DNA of 64,000 nt, taken from assembly GCA_013368325.1 (NCBI GenBank), contig JAACJK010000003.1, forward strand, positions 248,001 to 312,000, in the 5' to 3' direction. The DNA is from Ephemerocybe angulata. Its lineage: Eukaryota; Basidiomycota; Agaricomycetes; Agaricales; Psathyrellaceae. The notes below the pieces were generated by a model. That model saw nothing but the letters and a program-made list of their open reading frames with translations, did not search any database and was not told where the DNA came from. Numbering within the stretch: the stretch's first letter is position 1; every line of letters begins with the position of its first letter. A program made the position numbers and the translations under genes. Below are positions 32,685 to 44,525 of the stretch, piece after piece.

Positions 32685-33376
32685 TCAGCGTCTCTGCTCG
32701 GTAGACCTCCTGCCATAATTCCGCTCCTCAGCCACAACGATGTCCTCCGCGTTCTTCCAGTGCCAGTTACACCACTTCTGGTCGAGGTACCACCCTAGCT
32801 CCCTCCCAGCGTCCACCCCCAGGAACCGTTTCAGACCGTCCAGTGAGTTCGCTGCTGGTTTCCAGTTCCCAGAGCGATAGTTGTCGGCAAGCGTCACGGA
32901 ATACGTGGGAGCGGCTCCGTCCGAGAGGATCATGTCGACCCGGACATACGAGGTGTAAATCCCTTCCTTTTCGAGGAGTTGGTTGAGGAGGACGGACAGC
33001 CGCGCTGTGTCGATGGTGCCGCCGATGCCTGTGCTGCCGTAGGTTAACCCGTGCCGTTGCGCTAACGAGACCAGCTCTTCTGCGGAGAGCTTCCAGCCGA
33101 AGTCGAAGCGTGGAGGTTGGTTGTGAAGTCCCCTGCGGAGCTCGAGGCCGTGGGGGAGCTCGGAAACGGGGAGTGCTTGCTGGATTGTGGTCCGCCAATT
33201 CTAAGGGAGGAAGGAAAATTAATTGTGGTGAGTACAGGCAACGGCAAGATGGATTGTCATGAGCAGCTTACACTGCGTGCCGAACGCTGCACAAAGTCAT
33301 GCGGCTGGAAGTGACTCGGCAAGTGGCCGTAAAGTTGGGCGTAGTCGTCGGGAGAGGCGCCGTTGGGACATGACAT
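32685..33376 (-). CDS. Unknown protein, 206 residues
   Basis: Exons 33272-33376 and 32685-33200 (minus strand), both in phase 0 around a 71-bp intron, give 206 residues. The protein is soluble, without signal peptide or membrane segment. Notable stretches are FDFGWKLSAEELVSLAQRHG, YGSTGIGGTIDTARLSVLL and GRELGWYLDQKWCNWHWK. The composition and clean splice sites support a real gene, but I recognise no family. Start taken at the ATG opening MSCPNGASPDDY. Confidence 0.75.
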
Positions 33377-34637
33377 TTTCGGGAGAGGGGAGTCGGGAAG
33401 GGGAGAAGGTGGTTATGGGGGGAGGTACCTGCGGTCGAGCTACGATTTATAAGTACGGGCCCGGGGAACGGCAACTGCGCGGAGGTGGCGATGATGAAAT
33501 GGTGCCAAGGTAGTCGAGAATAAAGGAGAAGGGAAGCTCAAGTATGTATAAGGTGGCGAGAATGGGGGACCGACTGAATGGAGTGGAGAGAGATTTGGTC
33601 TTGGACAACGCCTGGACTGGGAAGTACTTATATTCCATCGAGATGACCTTCACGCTCAAACCAGCCATATGGTTGTTTGGGCGCCCCTGAAGATTAAAGT
33701 ATTCAATTGGTCCCGATATAAGCTTTAGCGTCGGAGTTCGGTGTCCTTGTCTGATTCGTGGTTCCGTGACTCCGTTGGTACGGGTCCCTGTCGAGATGTT
33801 AAATTTCGGCCAATTTAGTAACAGGCGCATTGAGTGTGCAGCGGCAGCCAGCAACAGATCTGCACCTAATCTGCAAGGTTGCCATGAATTGGATTCGGTG
33901 AAGGCTAGAGTATCGGAGATCGGACAACCCCCAAGGATGTCCTACGGTACTGAACCTCTTAAAACCCATTGTCAACGGGGTCACAACGACCTGCCGGTAT
34001 CACGGATAACTACCGGTCATCGGTGACCCGACAACGGCTCGGAAGGGCCAAATTAATGTCGCTTGACGTCTCGTTTCGTACCGTATACATAGCGACCAAT
34101 CGGAAATCAAACGGGCTAGTACGCATAGCGCTCTTGGCGCGGTTGGCTCACCGAAACGACGTAGGTCTACCAAGGCTGCTGCTCACGCGTACAACAGCCT
34201 TGAAGTAGGATCATCCTCAATTACTTTAAAATAGATCTGAGCCGTATATTGACAGGGATTATCCGAAGCACGTTCGTAGAGACAATGCCTCGAGGAATTC
34301 GATTCTCAGCATGTTAGCTGCTTGGAATCGGGACCGGGTAGTGACGTATCAAAGGGTGTCTTGAGTCCCGCGGAACCTTGTCTCAGGGATTGAATATCTA
34401 GCATTTAGCATCCATTTACAGGCAGTCGGAGCTCACCTAGGCCCACCTGCATCTTTGCGCGCACCCAGCTTGCACGCCCATAATGAAAGCTGAATCAAAA
34501 GCAAGCTGATGGGACACGGGCGCCTAATGCCTTCCCGCGGAAAACAGCGGAAAACGCACTCGGTGGCGTTTTCGTCGACGTCATTCTCTCTCGGCGTGTT
34601 TTCGACCCTGCATCCCAGTTCCAAAAAAGGCGACACT
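33377..34637. other. Gene-poor interval
   Basis: Several short frames on both strands (for example 33447-33854 minus and 33766-34026 plus) show no domain and conflict with each other. No RNA gene or clear repeat unit was recognised. The first part is the promoter of the 206-residue protein. Confidence 0.4.
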
Positions 34638-34938
34638 ATGTCTGTGCCTGACCAGTCGGAAGCGAGTACACAGCTCAAACAGGTCGTCCGAACATTCCAA
34701 AGCTTGGCGGGGCATCGAATCGAGTCCATTGAAAACAGGCTAGCTACTTTAAATTCTGTACGTCGTGCGCCGGGTACCTCGTTGTCGCCACTAGCCCCGT
34801 TATTTTGACTCGTCGTCACTTTTGCCAACTCCGCTGCCGCTCACGGCGGGATGATTACATGTAATCGTTTACCAATCCTTTCCATAGAATTTCTTTCGAA
34901 CTTCCATTCGAAGAGCTGTTCGATACCGCTGCGCATAA
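34638..34938 (+). CDS. Possible short two-exon gene or relic (56 residues)
   Basis: ATG at 34638 opens a frame reading MSVPDQSEASTQLKQVVRTF, then a helix-like stretch ending LATLNS at a good donor (GTACGT, 34758). The acceptor CCATAG at 34882-34887 continues in phase for 16 codons to a TAA. The first exon has protein-like composition, but the second is short and basic. This may be the 5' remnant of a larger gene. No gene is supported in 34939-35532. Confidence 0.25.
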
Positions 34939-35532
34939 TGTGGGACATGTCTCTGCCTGAATATCGCAACCCCCGAGAGCTGGAACCCGAGTGCCCAAGT
35001 TTCGAGATCCCAAGATTTTTATGTGCAAATGGTTCCTTGGAGAACAGTGACGCTCCATTCGGGGGTCCCCATCCAAGAAAAGAGAATCACTAGCACTGTA
35101 CTTAAGTATGTTTCTCGCCACAATCAACCCCAAGAAGATGCCATCGAAGCGGGCAGAGTGTACTTTCGAAGCAGATACGCTGAGACGTGGGCGATCTGTT
35201 CGTGAAGACGAGGTCGTTCCACAGGGAGGGCTGACTTTGTGGCATGTGCTTGGATTTAACCGTCCATGTCGAATAGATATATGGAGCATCTGGAGCACAT
35301 GCTACTCAGGCCGCTCCCAATTGTCCACTTGAGGGAATAAGAAGCCCAGTAAAAGAGTTCTGAAGTAGTGGTAGTCCGCAAAGTTGGCCAACCCAAACCT
35401 TGCCCAAACCCCAAGTCAAGACGTTTTCTGAAGCTTTCCGCGGTTAAACGGTTTGTTCAAGTTGAAATCGTAAATACATGATATAGCCGATTCCACAGCT
35501 TGCAACTGGATACTGAATTTGGAACCCCGGCT

Positions 35533-36733
35533 TCACGATTCCGCCAGCAGTGTACTCTTTCTCAGATCTTTCCAAGATGCCAGCCCGAAGTACGAAGGGA
35601 GTTCGTTCCACGTTTTCATCGTTGAACGATAGACCGAACCCTGCACTTCCTTGAGGCAAGATGCGCAGCAATTGTGGAACTCGACGTTATGGTGCCAATC
35701 CAGAGAGTATCGCAGCTTTGGCCAGGGATATAGTAGGTACCGCAAAACCTGCCGAGGTCTCCACAGGGCAGATATCAGGGGCTTGGCTAGTGTTAAACAC
35801 TTCTCAGGGTTCTTGCAATATTCGCGACTGTCTTCATCAAGATTATCTTCGTCAAACTTGTCGACCCAACTGAAGGCGGAGTTGTAACGTTCTAGTAGCT
35901 TTTCTTGGCCAGCCAAGCAGATGCGTTGCACAGTGGGCGATAGCTCCGCCCGCCTTCCCGTTTTTTCATCGACCAGGATGCCATCTAAGAGTTCGTCCTG
36001 ATATTTTACACTCGTGGTGAGCACCTAATTCATGGTAATCGATGCAGTTTCACCCACTACTCACTTTGTGCTTGGTCGTGCAGACAAAATAACATGTGGG
36101 TAAGACCTCCGTTAAATCATGCTCGTATGCAAAGTTTGCTATTTCGAATAGCAGGCCAGGTCGGTATTTGATGGCTTTCCATAGTTTCGGAGGCTCGAAA
36201 GAAGGGATATGCTTCTCTTCATATTCAGATAAAGTCGATGGAAACTCCATTCGAAGCCTTGAAACACCTTCCTTCCGTAGCGAACCGATGTCGTACTTCG
36301 TCCCCAACTTAATGAGGGCCTTGACTATATCAAACGAGATGGGTTCCCTTGAGTTGTAGGAGCTACCCAAGGCAGTCGATATGCTTAGCACGAGACCTGA
36401 ATACGATTCCAATAGCGATACGCACTGGTCGTACAATGCAGATAGCATGTATTGGATCTCTTCCGCAGAATCCTGGACATGGAGAATTGCTCGGCCATCA
36501 ACAGTCGGTTCACCCTCCGGGTGGGGCATTGCAAAGACATCTTTGAAGACAGTAGAATGGCGTTCGAGAACCGCCTTGTGAACTTGAAATTGGGTCTTGT
36601 CAGCTTGCAGAACGACGCTTCCGTCGTGGAACCAGAACTCGGGTGATCGTTTTATCTCCTCGCTACTGTTCGTCCCGTCCGTGCCTTCCTCGTCAACGCC
36701 AACGCCGGTTTCTGTTCTACGTCGTTTGGGCAT
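35533..36733 (-). CDS. BTB/POZ domain protein, copy O
   Basis: Exons 36426-36733, 36065-36362 and 35533-35997 (minus strand) give 356 residues. MPKRRR start, BTB core (FWFHDGSVVLQADKTQFQVH, VFAMPHPEGEPTV, IQYMLSALYDQ), second exon with ALIKLGTKYDI, and last exon with a CCASC pair and TWNELPSYFGLASWKDL. The 63-bp first intron is in frame, so the frame reads through it unspliced; splicing is preferred because it falls exactly where the other copies have their intron. Confidence 0.85.
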
Positions 36734-36998
36734 CACAAGGGTGAGTCAGACTGCGAGGAATGAAAGTCGAGGAATGAAATTGTATCGCGCGACGGGAAAT
36801 GAAAATCTGGGCTTAGTCACCTTTCCCAGGGCCTCCAGCACGGGCGTCTAATCCAGCAAGACGGAGGCGCCAGAGGTATGCTGGTCCCTGGAGCTCTATG
36901 CAATCCGGTAGCCCTTCTACTTCTAGTTAGAGGCAAACGTATATGTACTAATCTTCAAGCACCACATCCGAGACTAGCCTCACAACGATTGACAGAAA

Positions 36999-39900
36999 CT
37001 AATTAGACAGATCTAGGGTAACGCTGGATAGTACGAAGGCGAAGCGGGTTAGATACGAGGGATAACAAAAAGAGTATATATCGTACCTCCCCCACTCCTG
37101 CCCTTGGTAAGTCAGCATCATTCTAGCCTCGAGACTATCGAGCTCTAACCCTATCTCGAGGTCTGGGAATATTGTGGGCTTCGTCGAAATAGTGGCGTTC
37201 GGGTGCAGGACTTGCAGAGATGGAGGCCCGACAATCCATCTACAGACCTCAAGCATCTCTCCTTGGTCCAAGTACCGCATGATCTGGTCGGAGTTGCTTG
37301 TATACAGAGTCACGACAAACCCAGAGTCCTTGCCGATGAGGGAACTGGTGATCCGACTGTATGTCCCTGAGGAGGATGGGGTGTAATTGCAGACCTTGGT
37401 CGTGAAGCGTTGTCTGTGAATTCGATCGTTAGTTAGCGTGGTGCGTAGGGGTACAGAGGTGCGCACCCTTTAGGAACAATGGCCCCTTTCGTGACCAGGT
37501 ATTCTAATCTGAGTGTTTAGATCAAAAGTTAGCGAAGTGTCCAGGACGGTGCAACTCAAAAAGTCGCGTGGAGTGCACCTGTTTTCGCAAACGGTTTCCC
37601 CAGAATCGTATATCTTGATATACACCGGCCGCTTATGCCAATCTTCGTCTTCCGCCGGCATGTCAACCTAGGTTAAAGGGTCGTTATGTATTACAATGAC
37701 AAGGGCATAGAAGCATGACTCGCGAACGCGTACCTTGAGGATATATGATTGGGAAGCAATCACCGATGATACAAGGCTTCTCTTCGCTAGTCCAAACTGT
37801 GCAGCCCCCTTGACCATTCCCAATCCCGCCTCTGGGGGGCGCGTGATTGTGGCAATTCGATCTTTGAATCGACGCTAGAAGGGCCCGCCAGTTAGAAACG
37901 TGATTGCAGACGCGCTCGGGATCTTGTATAATCCAGGTTGAATCCGGGTACTTGCCTCGGTTTCCCGTTTCAAAAACTCGCTCTCCCCAAGATGGCCCAT
38001 AAGTAGAAGTGCGTGCACAGGCTGGCCTGCATGCACCAGTTGATCTTCAATTGCTTGAATGACTTGGTCCACGACGGGATCGAAAACTTGTTGCTTAAGT
38101 AGGTTGCCTGGTATAGCGAGCTGCCCATTGATAAGGCCAACGGAAGCGTCATCTGGATCCTCAGAGTTGAAACAGGTAAAGTAAAACATTTTGTCTGTCG
38201 TTGTTGCAAAGTTCAGATTTTGTACGCATCTCTGTTGGCGATACTTGTAAGGACTCACTTTCATCCTCTCCACCCGCAAACGCCAGTTTTTCGACTTCGT
38301 CGAAGGAGAACTCTGCCATAAATCTTGAGATGAGGGCCTATAATGCCAGATGACATTACGTACGGAAGTAGGCCAGGCTAGCAGGGTCGACATGGATCGG
38401 ATGATCAGATAGGAGGAACTACAAAGGAATGAGTGTATTGTCACTTCGGTCCAGATATTGCATACCTTTACAAGTTCTCTGAATTGCATCCCTAGATACG
38501 AGCTGCCGCATTCTGCTAGAGATCGGGTGCATACTTCCGCAACCTCCATGTCATCAAGTTTACCTGTGATCTGTCGAAAGAGATATGAGCTGGAGGTCCA
38601 CAGTTCTTGAGGAACGCCAACCTTGAATACGGACAGATCCATGACCCCTTCCCCCGCATTACAGACCATAATGTTCTGAGAGGGCCTCAAGTGATGCAGG
38701 TCTGTGACATTAACGCAGTACGTGAGAGCTGCTTCCGGTTCTGAGATAATCTTCAACCTGTCTCTCCAGTTTGTATCTCCTGCTCGAGAACTATGAACAA
38801 GCCCTGCTGTTATGGCAGCCTCGCGCATAATTTCGGAACCTTTCGTGTTCCATGCTGCGGGTACAGTTATCCAGACCTCTGCTGTATCTGAGAGTTGTAG
38901 AGACAAGGGGTTCAAGGCAGTTTGAGCAGGAATACATATAACCCACCGAGGTCTGCAACAGCTCCATTCTCTCGTGTGATCTGCTCTTTCGAGTACTCAT
39001 AAATACAGCCAAGATAGTCGATAATGAGATCGATCGGCATTTTACCGGGCTATGTATACTGAAGTTAGATGCCTCACAGTTGAAAAACTATCCGCGCTGC
39101 GTACCGGTAGCGTCGGGAGGTCCGGATCGCTCGCGGATTCATCACCAAGTAAGCGGGGCTCGAGGAATAGTTTGAAGCGCTCGCACTGTTTGGTTGTCCC
39201 CGGGATCGGAGGGGCGGAATACGCCTCTAAACCCCACGCAAGCAACCGTCCTTCATCATCGTATATTAGGCAGGTTGGAATCTACAGAAAAGGTTAGAAG
39301 CCTTGTCTCCTACCGATTCAGGAAGCTCGGACGCACTTTTCGCAAGGTTTCGTATGTCCCAGGCCAATGGATGATTTGTTGCACCACCCCATTGTTGATT
39401 CGGGGGGAGCAGAATGCCTGCCATCGAGTATGCTAATGATAAAGATGCGGGTAACTGGAGTGGGACGTACAACAGTGGAAGATGTGATGCCTGAACCGGG
39501 TCAGAAACGCATCCAACAAACATCGGGATCCACTCACCGAACTCGATGGATATACACAAACGTTTCTGGTCTGCGACCTCGGCAAATTCTGGCGACCATA
39601 TAGGTGGAGCAATACCCCTGGGAATACTAGGGGAAGTTGCTTGATGCCAAGGAGGTGCAGGCTATACGAGAAAAGTTGATATGTGCAATGTCCCTGAGAG
39701 AGAGTAGATGCGTACCGGAGGCTGGTTTCGACTGGCCCACCTATTACACCTAGTAAGAATTATGTTTGGAGTTTCAAAGCGCGCTAGCATATCGAACTCC
39801 CTACCCGTTTCCTTCACCTCGACTGGGGCGGCTCCGTGGATGGACTCCCGGAAGATGAGCCAGGATATCCCTCTCTTGCGCGGGACCTGCATGCTCGAGT

Positions 39901-40421
39901 ATGTCTCGAAGGATGGGTGTCCTGATATCGCCAGAGAGTCAGCTCAGTTCGAACTGTCGAAAGAGGGGAGATGCGCACTGGAGTCTGTAATTGTACATGA
40001 TCGTGATGTTGTCCCTCCCCACATTGGTGCTCCTCAGCTCTCCGATGGTAGTGTTTTCTGCATCTGTCAAGAACTGGTAGGACTCCTGTCGTCCTGGAGA
40101 GTACGTCCCAAGATATGAGTAGAGTCCACGAGTGCACACGAACGATCACTCACTCTCGGTCACCCTGACGTTTGTGGCTGGACTATGGCGTACTCCTGCA
40201 GCAAACCCACGAGGCGGCCTTGGACCCGCGGAGAAAGGCATGATATGGAAGGGGGTCACAGAACGCCCTTGGGACGGTTGACGGAAAGAAGGAGCTTCAA
40301 AGACGAGGTGGTTTGGTGGAGAGAGGGGGGCGATAACAGCCACAGCTTCATCGGGACAGCTGACCGAGGCAGTTACTAAATAAGCGCCGACCCGTCCAGG
40401 CACCAGGCAGCCCGAGACCAT
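36999..40421 (-). CDS. Hsp70-like (HSPA12-type) protein with altered ATPase motifs
   Basis: Seventeen exons on the minus strand (from 40154-40421 down to 36999-37023) keep phase throughout and give 824 residues. From about residue 240 the actin-like ATPase fold is clear: ISIEFGITSSTVAF (phosphate 1), IIHWPG, IPTCLIYDDEGRLLAWGLEA, VWITVPAAWN, IISEPEAAL, VCNAGEGVMDLS (phosphate 2) and LLLMGHLGESEFL (adenosine site), then ITRPPEAGLGMVKGAAQFGL. The usual DxG, DxGGGT and GGxG patterns are changed, so ATP hydrolysis is doubtful. The N-terminal ~240 residues are uncertain; they include TTIGELRSTNVGRDNITIMY. One intron is GC-AG (37875-37955) and one is only 36 bp (38324-38359). The first two junctions are the least secure. 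Confidence 0.8.
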
Positions 40422-40707
40422 TCCGCCTGTCGACAGGCTATGTTATCTATCCATAAGTACCTGATTCTGAGACGCTGGTGAACTCATGTTAAGTAGATTA
40501 GGCCATGCTGGAGCAGGACGCCAGGCCTCGCGTTCAACAAGTATTTTCAAGACTTGCATTTGTTCTTTCATGTCAGAGCCATTCAGTCCCCGAAGTTGCA
40601 TCGACCAGGTAACCAGAGCATCTGGGTCTCACTAATATCAATAGAAATAAGTTTCATTCCACACAGTAGATGAACAGAAAAACGACGATAAATTCGGCCC
40701 CTTCAGC
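40422..40707. other. Intergenic between the Hsp70-like gene and GEN1
   Basis: Promoter side of the Hsp70-like gene and 3' flank of GEN1, both minus strand. It includes the TAAGCGCC motif near 40381 just inside the neighbouring exon. Nothing else seen. Confidence 0.4.
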
Positions 40708-43700
40708 TCACGTCAAATCAATAAAATCAATCGTCTGCATCTGCCTCCCACCGGCTTTCGCCTTCGCCCTCTCCCTCGCACTGATCAACGGGGGAACATC
40801 CTCCCTCGTCCTGGCAGCCTCTGCACCCGCATTCAATCTCGATTTTGGGTTCGAAATCGGCTTGGCTTTAGGTTTCGGCCCCACAGAGACAACAGCCACT
40901 TCATTCTCTGAATCCTCGTCGCTGGATATCTCGTACACTGGGAGATTCGAGAGGTCGACCTTCTTCATGACCTTCGCCATCCCCGTCTTCGAGAGCGGTT
41001 TCTTCGACGGGCCAGCACCAACATTGCTGCTCCCACTGACGGATCTCGCCCCACCTCCGAAGTGCGGTTGCGGTACCTGTGTTCTTGAGGAAGAGGAAGA
41101 GCCAGCTGCTTGCTTGGCCGCCGGAGAGCGATGCGCTGCTGACTTCTTGGGTGATTTGAGGTAGCGATTTTGGCTATCCTCGTCGGACGAAGATTGGGAG
41201 AGGGATGAGTTCTTCCTGTGCAGGCGGGCGCGGGACTTTGGGGAGGATGTGGTCGTCGATGCGGAGGTTGTTCGGGAGGAGGAGGATAGGGCTCCGGGGG
41301 CGGCTTTGGGTCGAGGGAATAGGGTGGCACGCATGGGGGACGCGAAGAATGAATTGTCGTCGTCGTCCAAGTCCAGTGGGGGCGCGGATGCGAAGCTCTT
41401 GGAGTAGAGGTCGTCCGAGTCGAAGGCTGTATCTTCGGCGGGGGTTTGGGATGAAGGTGGGGCGTCGTCGAAGAAGGTTAGGAAGGGCGCTGGGGCGGGT
41501 GCTGGAAGTGCGGCGCGGGCAGGTTTCTTCCCGTTCGCTATTGTTGCAATGGATTTGGTTGGCGTTGGGTTTGTTGCTTTCGAAGTGGTGGATACGGATT
41601 GTTTAGCCTTCTCGGGTGAAGAGGAGGCGCTTGGGGGAAAGATCCTGGTGTTTCTGGATACATTTGTGCTTGAGGTTGTCGCTTTCTTCGTCAAGTCCCG
41701 CACGCCTGCTCGGCGCCTAGGGGAGGGGGATAGGGCGGGAACCTCGTCGACCGAGTCGTCGATCTCTACGTAGGCCCCGGAGGAGGACGGTGCGGGCTGC
41801 ATTCTGGTGTGTGTGTTGGTTCTCTGTCCTTGGAACATCGAGCCGAAGAGGCGAGCGGGTGACATGGCAAGGTCATCTAGACCGTCGTCTTCGTCTGAAG
41901 ATAGTGCAGCAACGGCGAGACGTGACTTCCCTTTCGGCTTAGGGCCGGAGGTTGTGGCCGCTACGGCCGGCCTGCTTGGTACGGCCGCGCTAGGTCGAGC
42001 CTGAGTAGCCTTGGACTTGGACGCTACCTGCGGGGGGCAGGGTGTTGGCGAAGGTGCGTCGTCATCTTCGTCCTCGCTAACCGGCGGAGGAGGTATGGCT
42101 TTCTTCGCCCTCGGAGCCCTTGGCTTCGGTTTGGCGGGTGATGTGGTCTCCCCATCGCCGTCCTCACCCTCTGTGGCCTTCTTCTTTCGTCCTCTTCCCT
42201 GCCCTTTATTGGCCTTCTTGGCGGCCTTCCGCGCAACCTCGTCGTCGTAATCCTGCACCAACCCAGGTTCGACGATTTTGACCATGCATGCTGGCATCCA
42301 CAGGCGCATGTGCTCCTGTGGGTCATTCGAGGCCTGTTCTTTCGCCTCCTTATCCAGCTCTTCGTCGTCGGCCCACTCTTCCGTTGGCTTCTCGCGGGTG
42401 CCCTTGATCCCGTACTCTGCGAGACGGACGAGCTGAGAGGGATCGATTTCGAGGCGGTACTCCGGGAGACCATCCGTCGACACATGTGTCCGTGTGGAGT
42501 GTATCTTGATCATAAGCCTGTCCTCCTCCTCATCGTCTCTGCGATCCTCGATTCCAAGGGTCGAGAAATATTTGGCGATCATCTTCGACGGAGTACCGTA
42601 AGGTTCCAGGGCCCTTCTCCCAGTTCTCGAGGGGGTTGCAAAAGCTGCGGCCCTCGCTATGGCCCGTTTACCCTGGTCGACGTCCAGCACCGCGCGCCTG
42701 ATGATGCGAAGGACGGCAGAATGCCAGATAACAGTTCGAAAGCGTTTGATGATGGATTCTTTGTATCCCCACTCGAAGAAGAACTCGCAGATTCTTGCAA
42801 GTGCTGAGATATCAGGCTCCCTGTCCCACTTGATGTCGCCAGGCCTGTAGGGTTTGCCCATGCTTTCGGAAGTGACGGGGTTCACGTACGACATTAAGAC
42901 GTCGATGTCAGGGAAATTGTTCTCCAAGGCGTTGGCTAGCGCGGGCGACTTGCGTCCGATGAAGCCCCGCGAGTTCGTCATTAATTCGTGTCGGAGTTCG
43001 CGTCGCCAGACCTCGAGGAACCTCCCCAGCTCTTCCGGGCCGTGGTTTATCGCAGCTGTGAGGAGGGTATCGCCCATGCCGCATTTCGCGAGGCCGACAG
43101 CTGTTTTCATTCCGCAGCGGTCAAGGCCCTTGTGGTAGTCTCCGCCGCTGAGGAGGGCGATGAGGATCATTCCTCCACGCGTAAGGCCGATTTCGGGGTG
43201 GGATAATATGTCAGAGGCTTCGTAGACCCAGCTGTGGTTCTTGTCGTCTTTTCCGGCTGAGTTGAGGACGGGGTTGGAACGGTTCCCAGAGAGAGAGTTG
43301 CTTGGACTGCCGCGCGAGGAAAATGATCTGGGTTAGGCGCATCGCTCGAAGTGAGATAGGTTGGGACGCACTTGCGAATAACTGTCGTGGCTCCGAAGAG
43401 AAAGTTGTCGACATCGTCGGAAAGAACACCATCTATAACCCCTATGTAGTTGAGGTAGGCGAGTTCAGCCTCTGCTTCACCGGGAGCCTGTGCACTCGTC
43501 AGTCAAAGCCACTCGTCGATGTCAGCCACACAACGTACAGTTCGGTGCTCGAAACCAAAGGCTTCTATGATCTGCTTCATGGATGGTATAAGTTTATTCG
43601 GGGCCTTGTTGACCTTCTTCCCTCGTTTGAAGTCAGGCCTTTTTGGACCATCGAAAACAAAAAGCGGTAAGAAAGGGGCTTTCATGAGAGTGGCACAGCG

Positions 43701-43954
43701 GAAGAAGAGGGTTCGGAGGTGAGGGTTTTCACCCTCTCGGCCGTATTCCATGTGAAAGAACCATATACTGGCGTCGATCCCAATCCTGTATCCCCGTACG
43801 CCGTGAGGGTTCTTTTCGAAGCCATCTTTGACCGCGATTTCCGTCAGGGACCGGGTTTTTGAGGCTGGCCGCAGGACCTGTTGGTTGGGAGAATGTGAGT
43901 TCTTGTTCAAATGGCGAAGGATTGTATTACCTCCCAGAGCCCTGTGACACCCAT
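40708..43954 (-). CDS. Holliday junction resolvase GEN1/Yen1 (Rad2/XPG family)
   Basis: Exons 43931-43954, 43539-43877, 43372-43487 and 40708-43306 (minus strand) give 1025 residues. The start MGVTGLWE and VLRPASKTRSL are the GEN1/Yen1 form of the XPG-N domain, with catalytic-type aspartates in GIDASIWFF (D43) and FVFDGPKRP (D84). XPG-I follows in exon 3 (APGEAEAELAYL and LSDDVDNFLFGA, with E125, E127, D146, D148), then the helix-two-turn-helix part ALLSGGDYHKGLDRCGMKTA. Residues after about 450 are low-complexity, with many Ser, Pro and Lys, as in other fungal members where the tail is regulatory. The enzyme cleaves four-way DNA junctions in the nucleus. The last 2.6-kb exon is uninterrupted. 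Confidence 0.93.
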
Positions 43955-44525
43955 CTAATGTAAACTAAACTGGAAACGCGTCGGTGGTGGAGGTACAAGA
44001 GAAAGCCGCTAATTGTCACTAATTGCTGGCCCACGAGTTGAACACGCGGTCACATGATCCAATATCAGCGCGCTAATTTAGGCTCGCGACCCCTAATCGG
44101 CCACTTTCAACTTGACGCGATCTGACTGTTTTTGGAGGGAGGTTTCCATCTTATCATGCTTCAGCACCCATATATATACGTAGAGAGCCGTACTCACGTG
44201 GAATCCAGTCTCTAGCTCCGGCACTGCTCTCCCTCTTCCAACCCGTTCTGGCCAAGGCAATACCTTAGGGGACTCAAGGGGCAACTTCCAAGATCTGAGA
44301 ACTGATATCGAGCAGAGTTAAAAAAACTAATAGTTAGGGAGCGTTGAGAGGTTGCTAACCATCTTCGTCTGCTATAGGAGAAAAAGCGGGCCTCCTAAGG
44401 CGGCATCGTTTACGTTTCGCCCACCATCGTGAGTCTCATCTCGTTCGTGACTGGCTCGTGTTAGGAGACTGGCAGTTGCGCCGAGGTAGAAGCATTTTGA
44501 GTGCGATCTCCTCGCTTATCTCTAC
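43955..44525. other. Divergent intergenic region
   Basis: It lies between the start of GEN1 (minus) and the next plus-strand gene, so probably holds both promoters. Short frames only; no RNA gene or repeat recognised. Confidence 0.45.

Noticed and set aside
34433..34828. 131-codon minus-strand frame
   Set aside because: Overlaps the plus-strand candidate at 34638 and has no recognisable motif or splice continuation.
42310..42807. 165-codon plus-strand frame
   Set aside because: Antisense to the GEN1/YEN1 coding exon.
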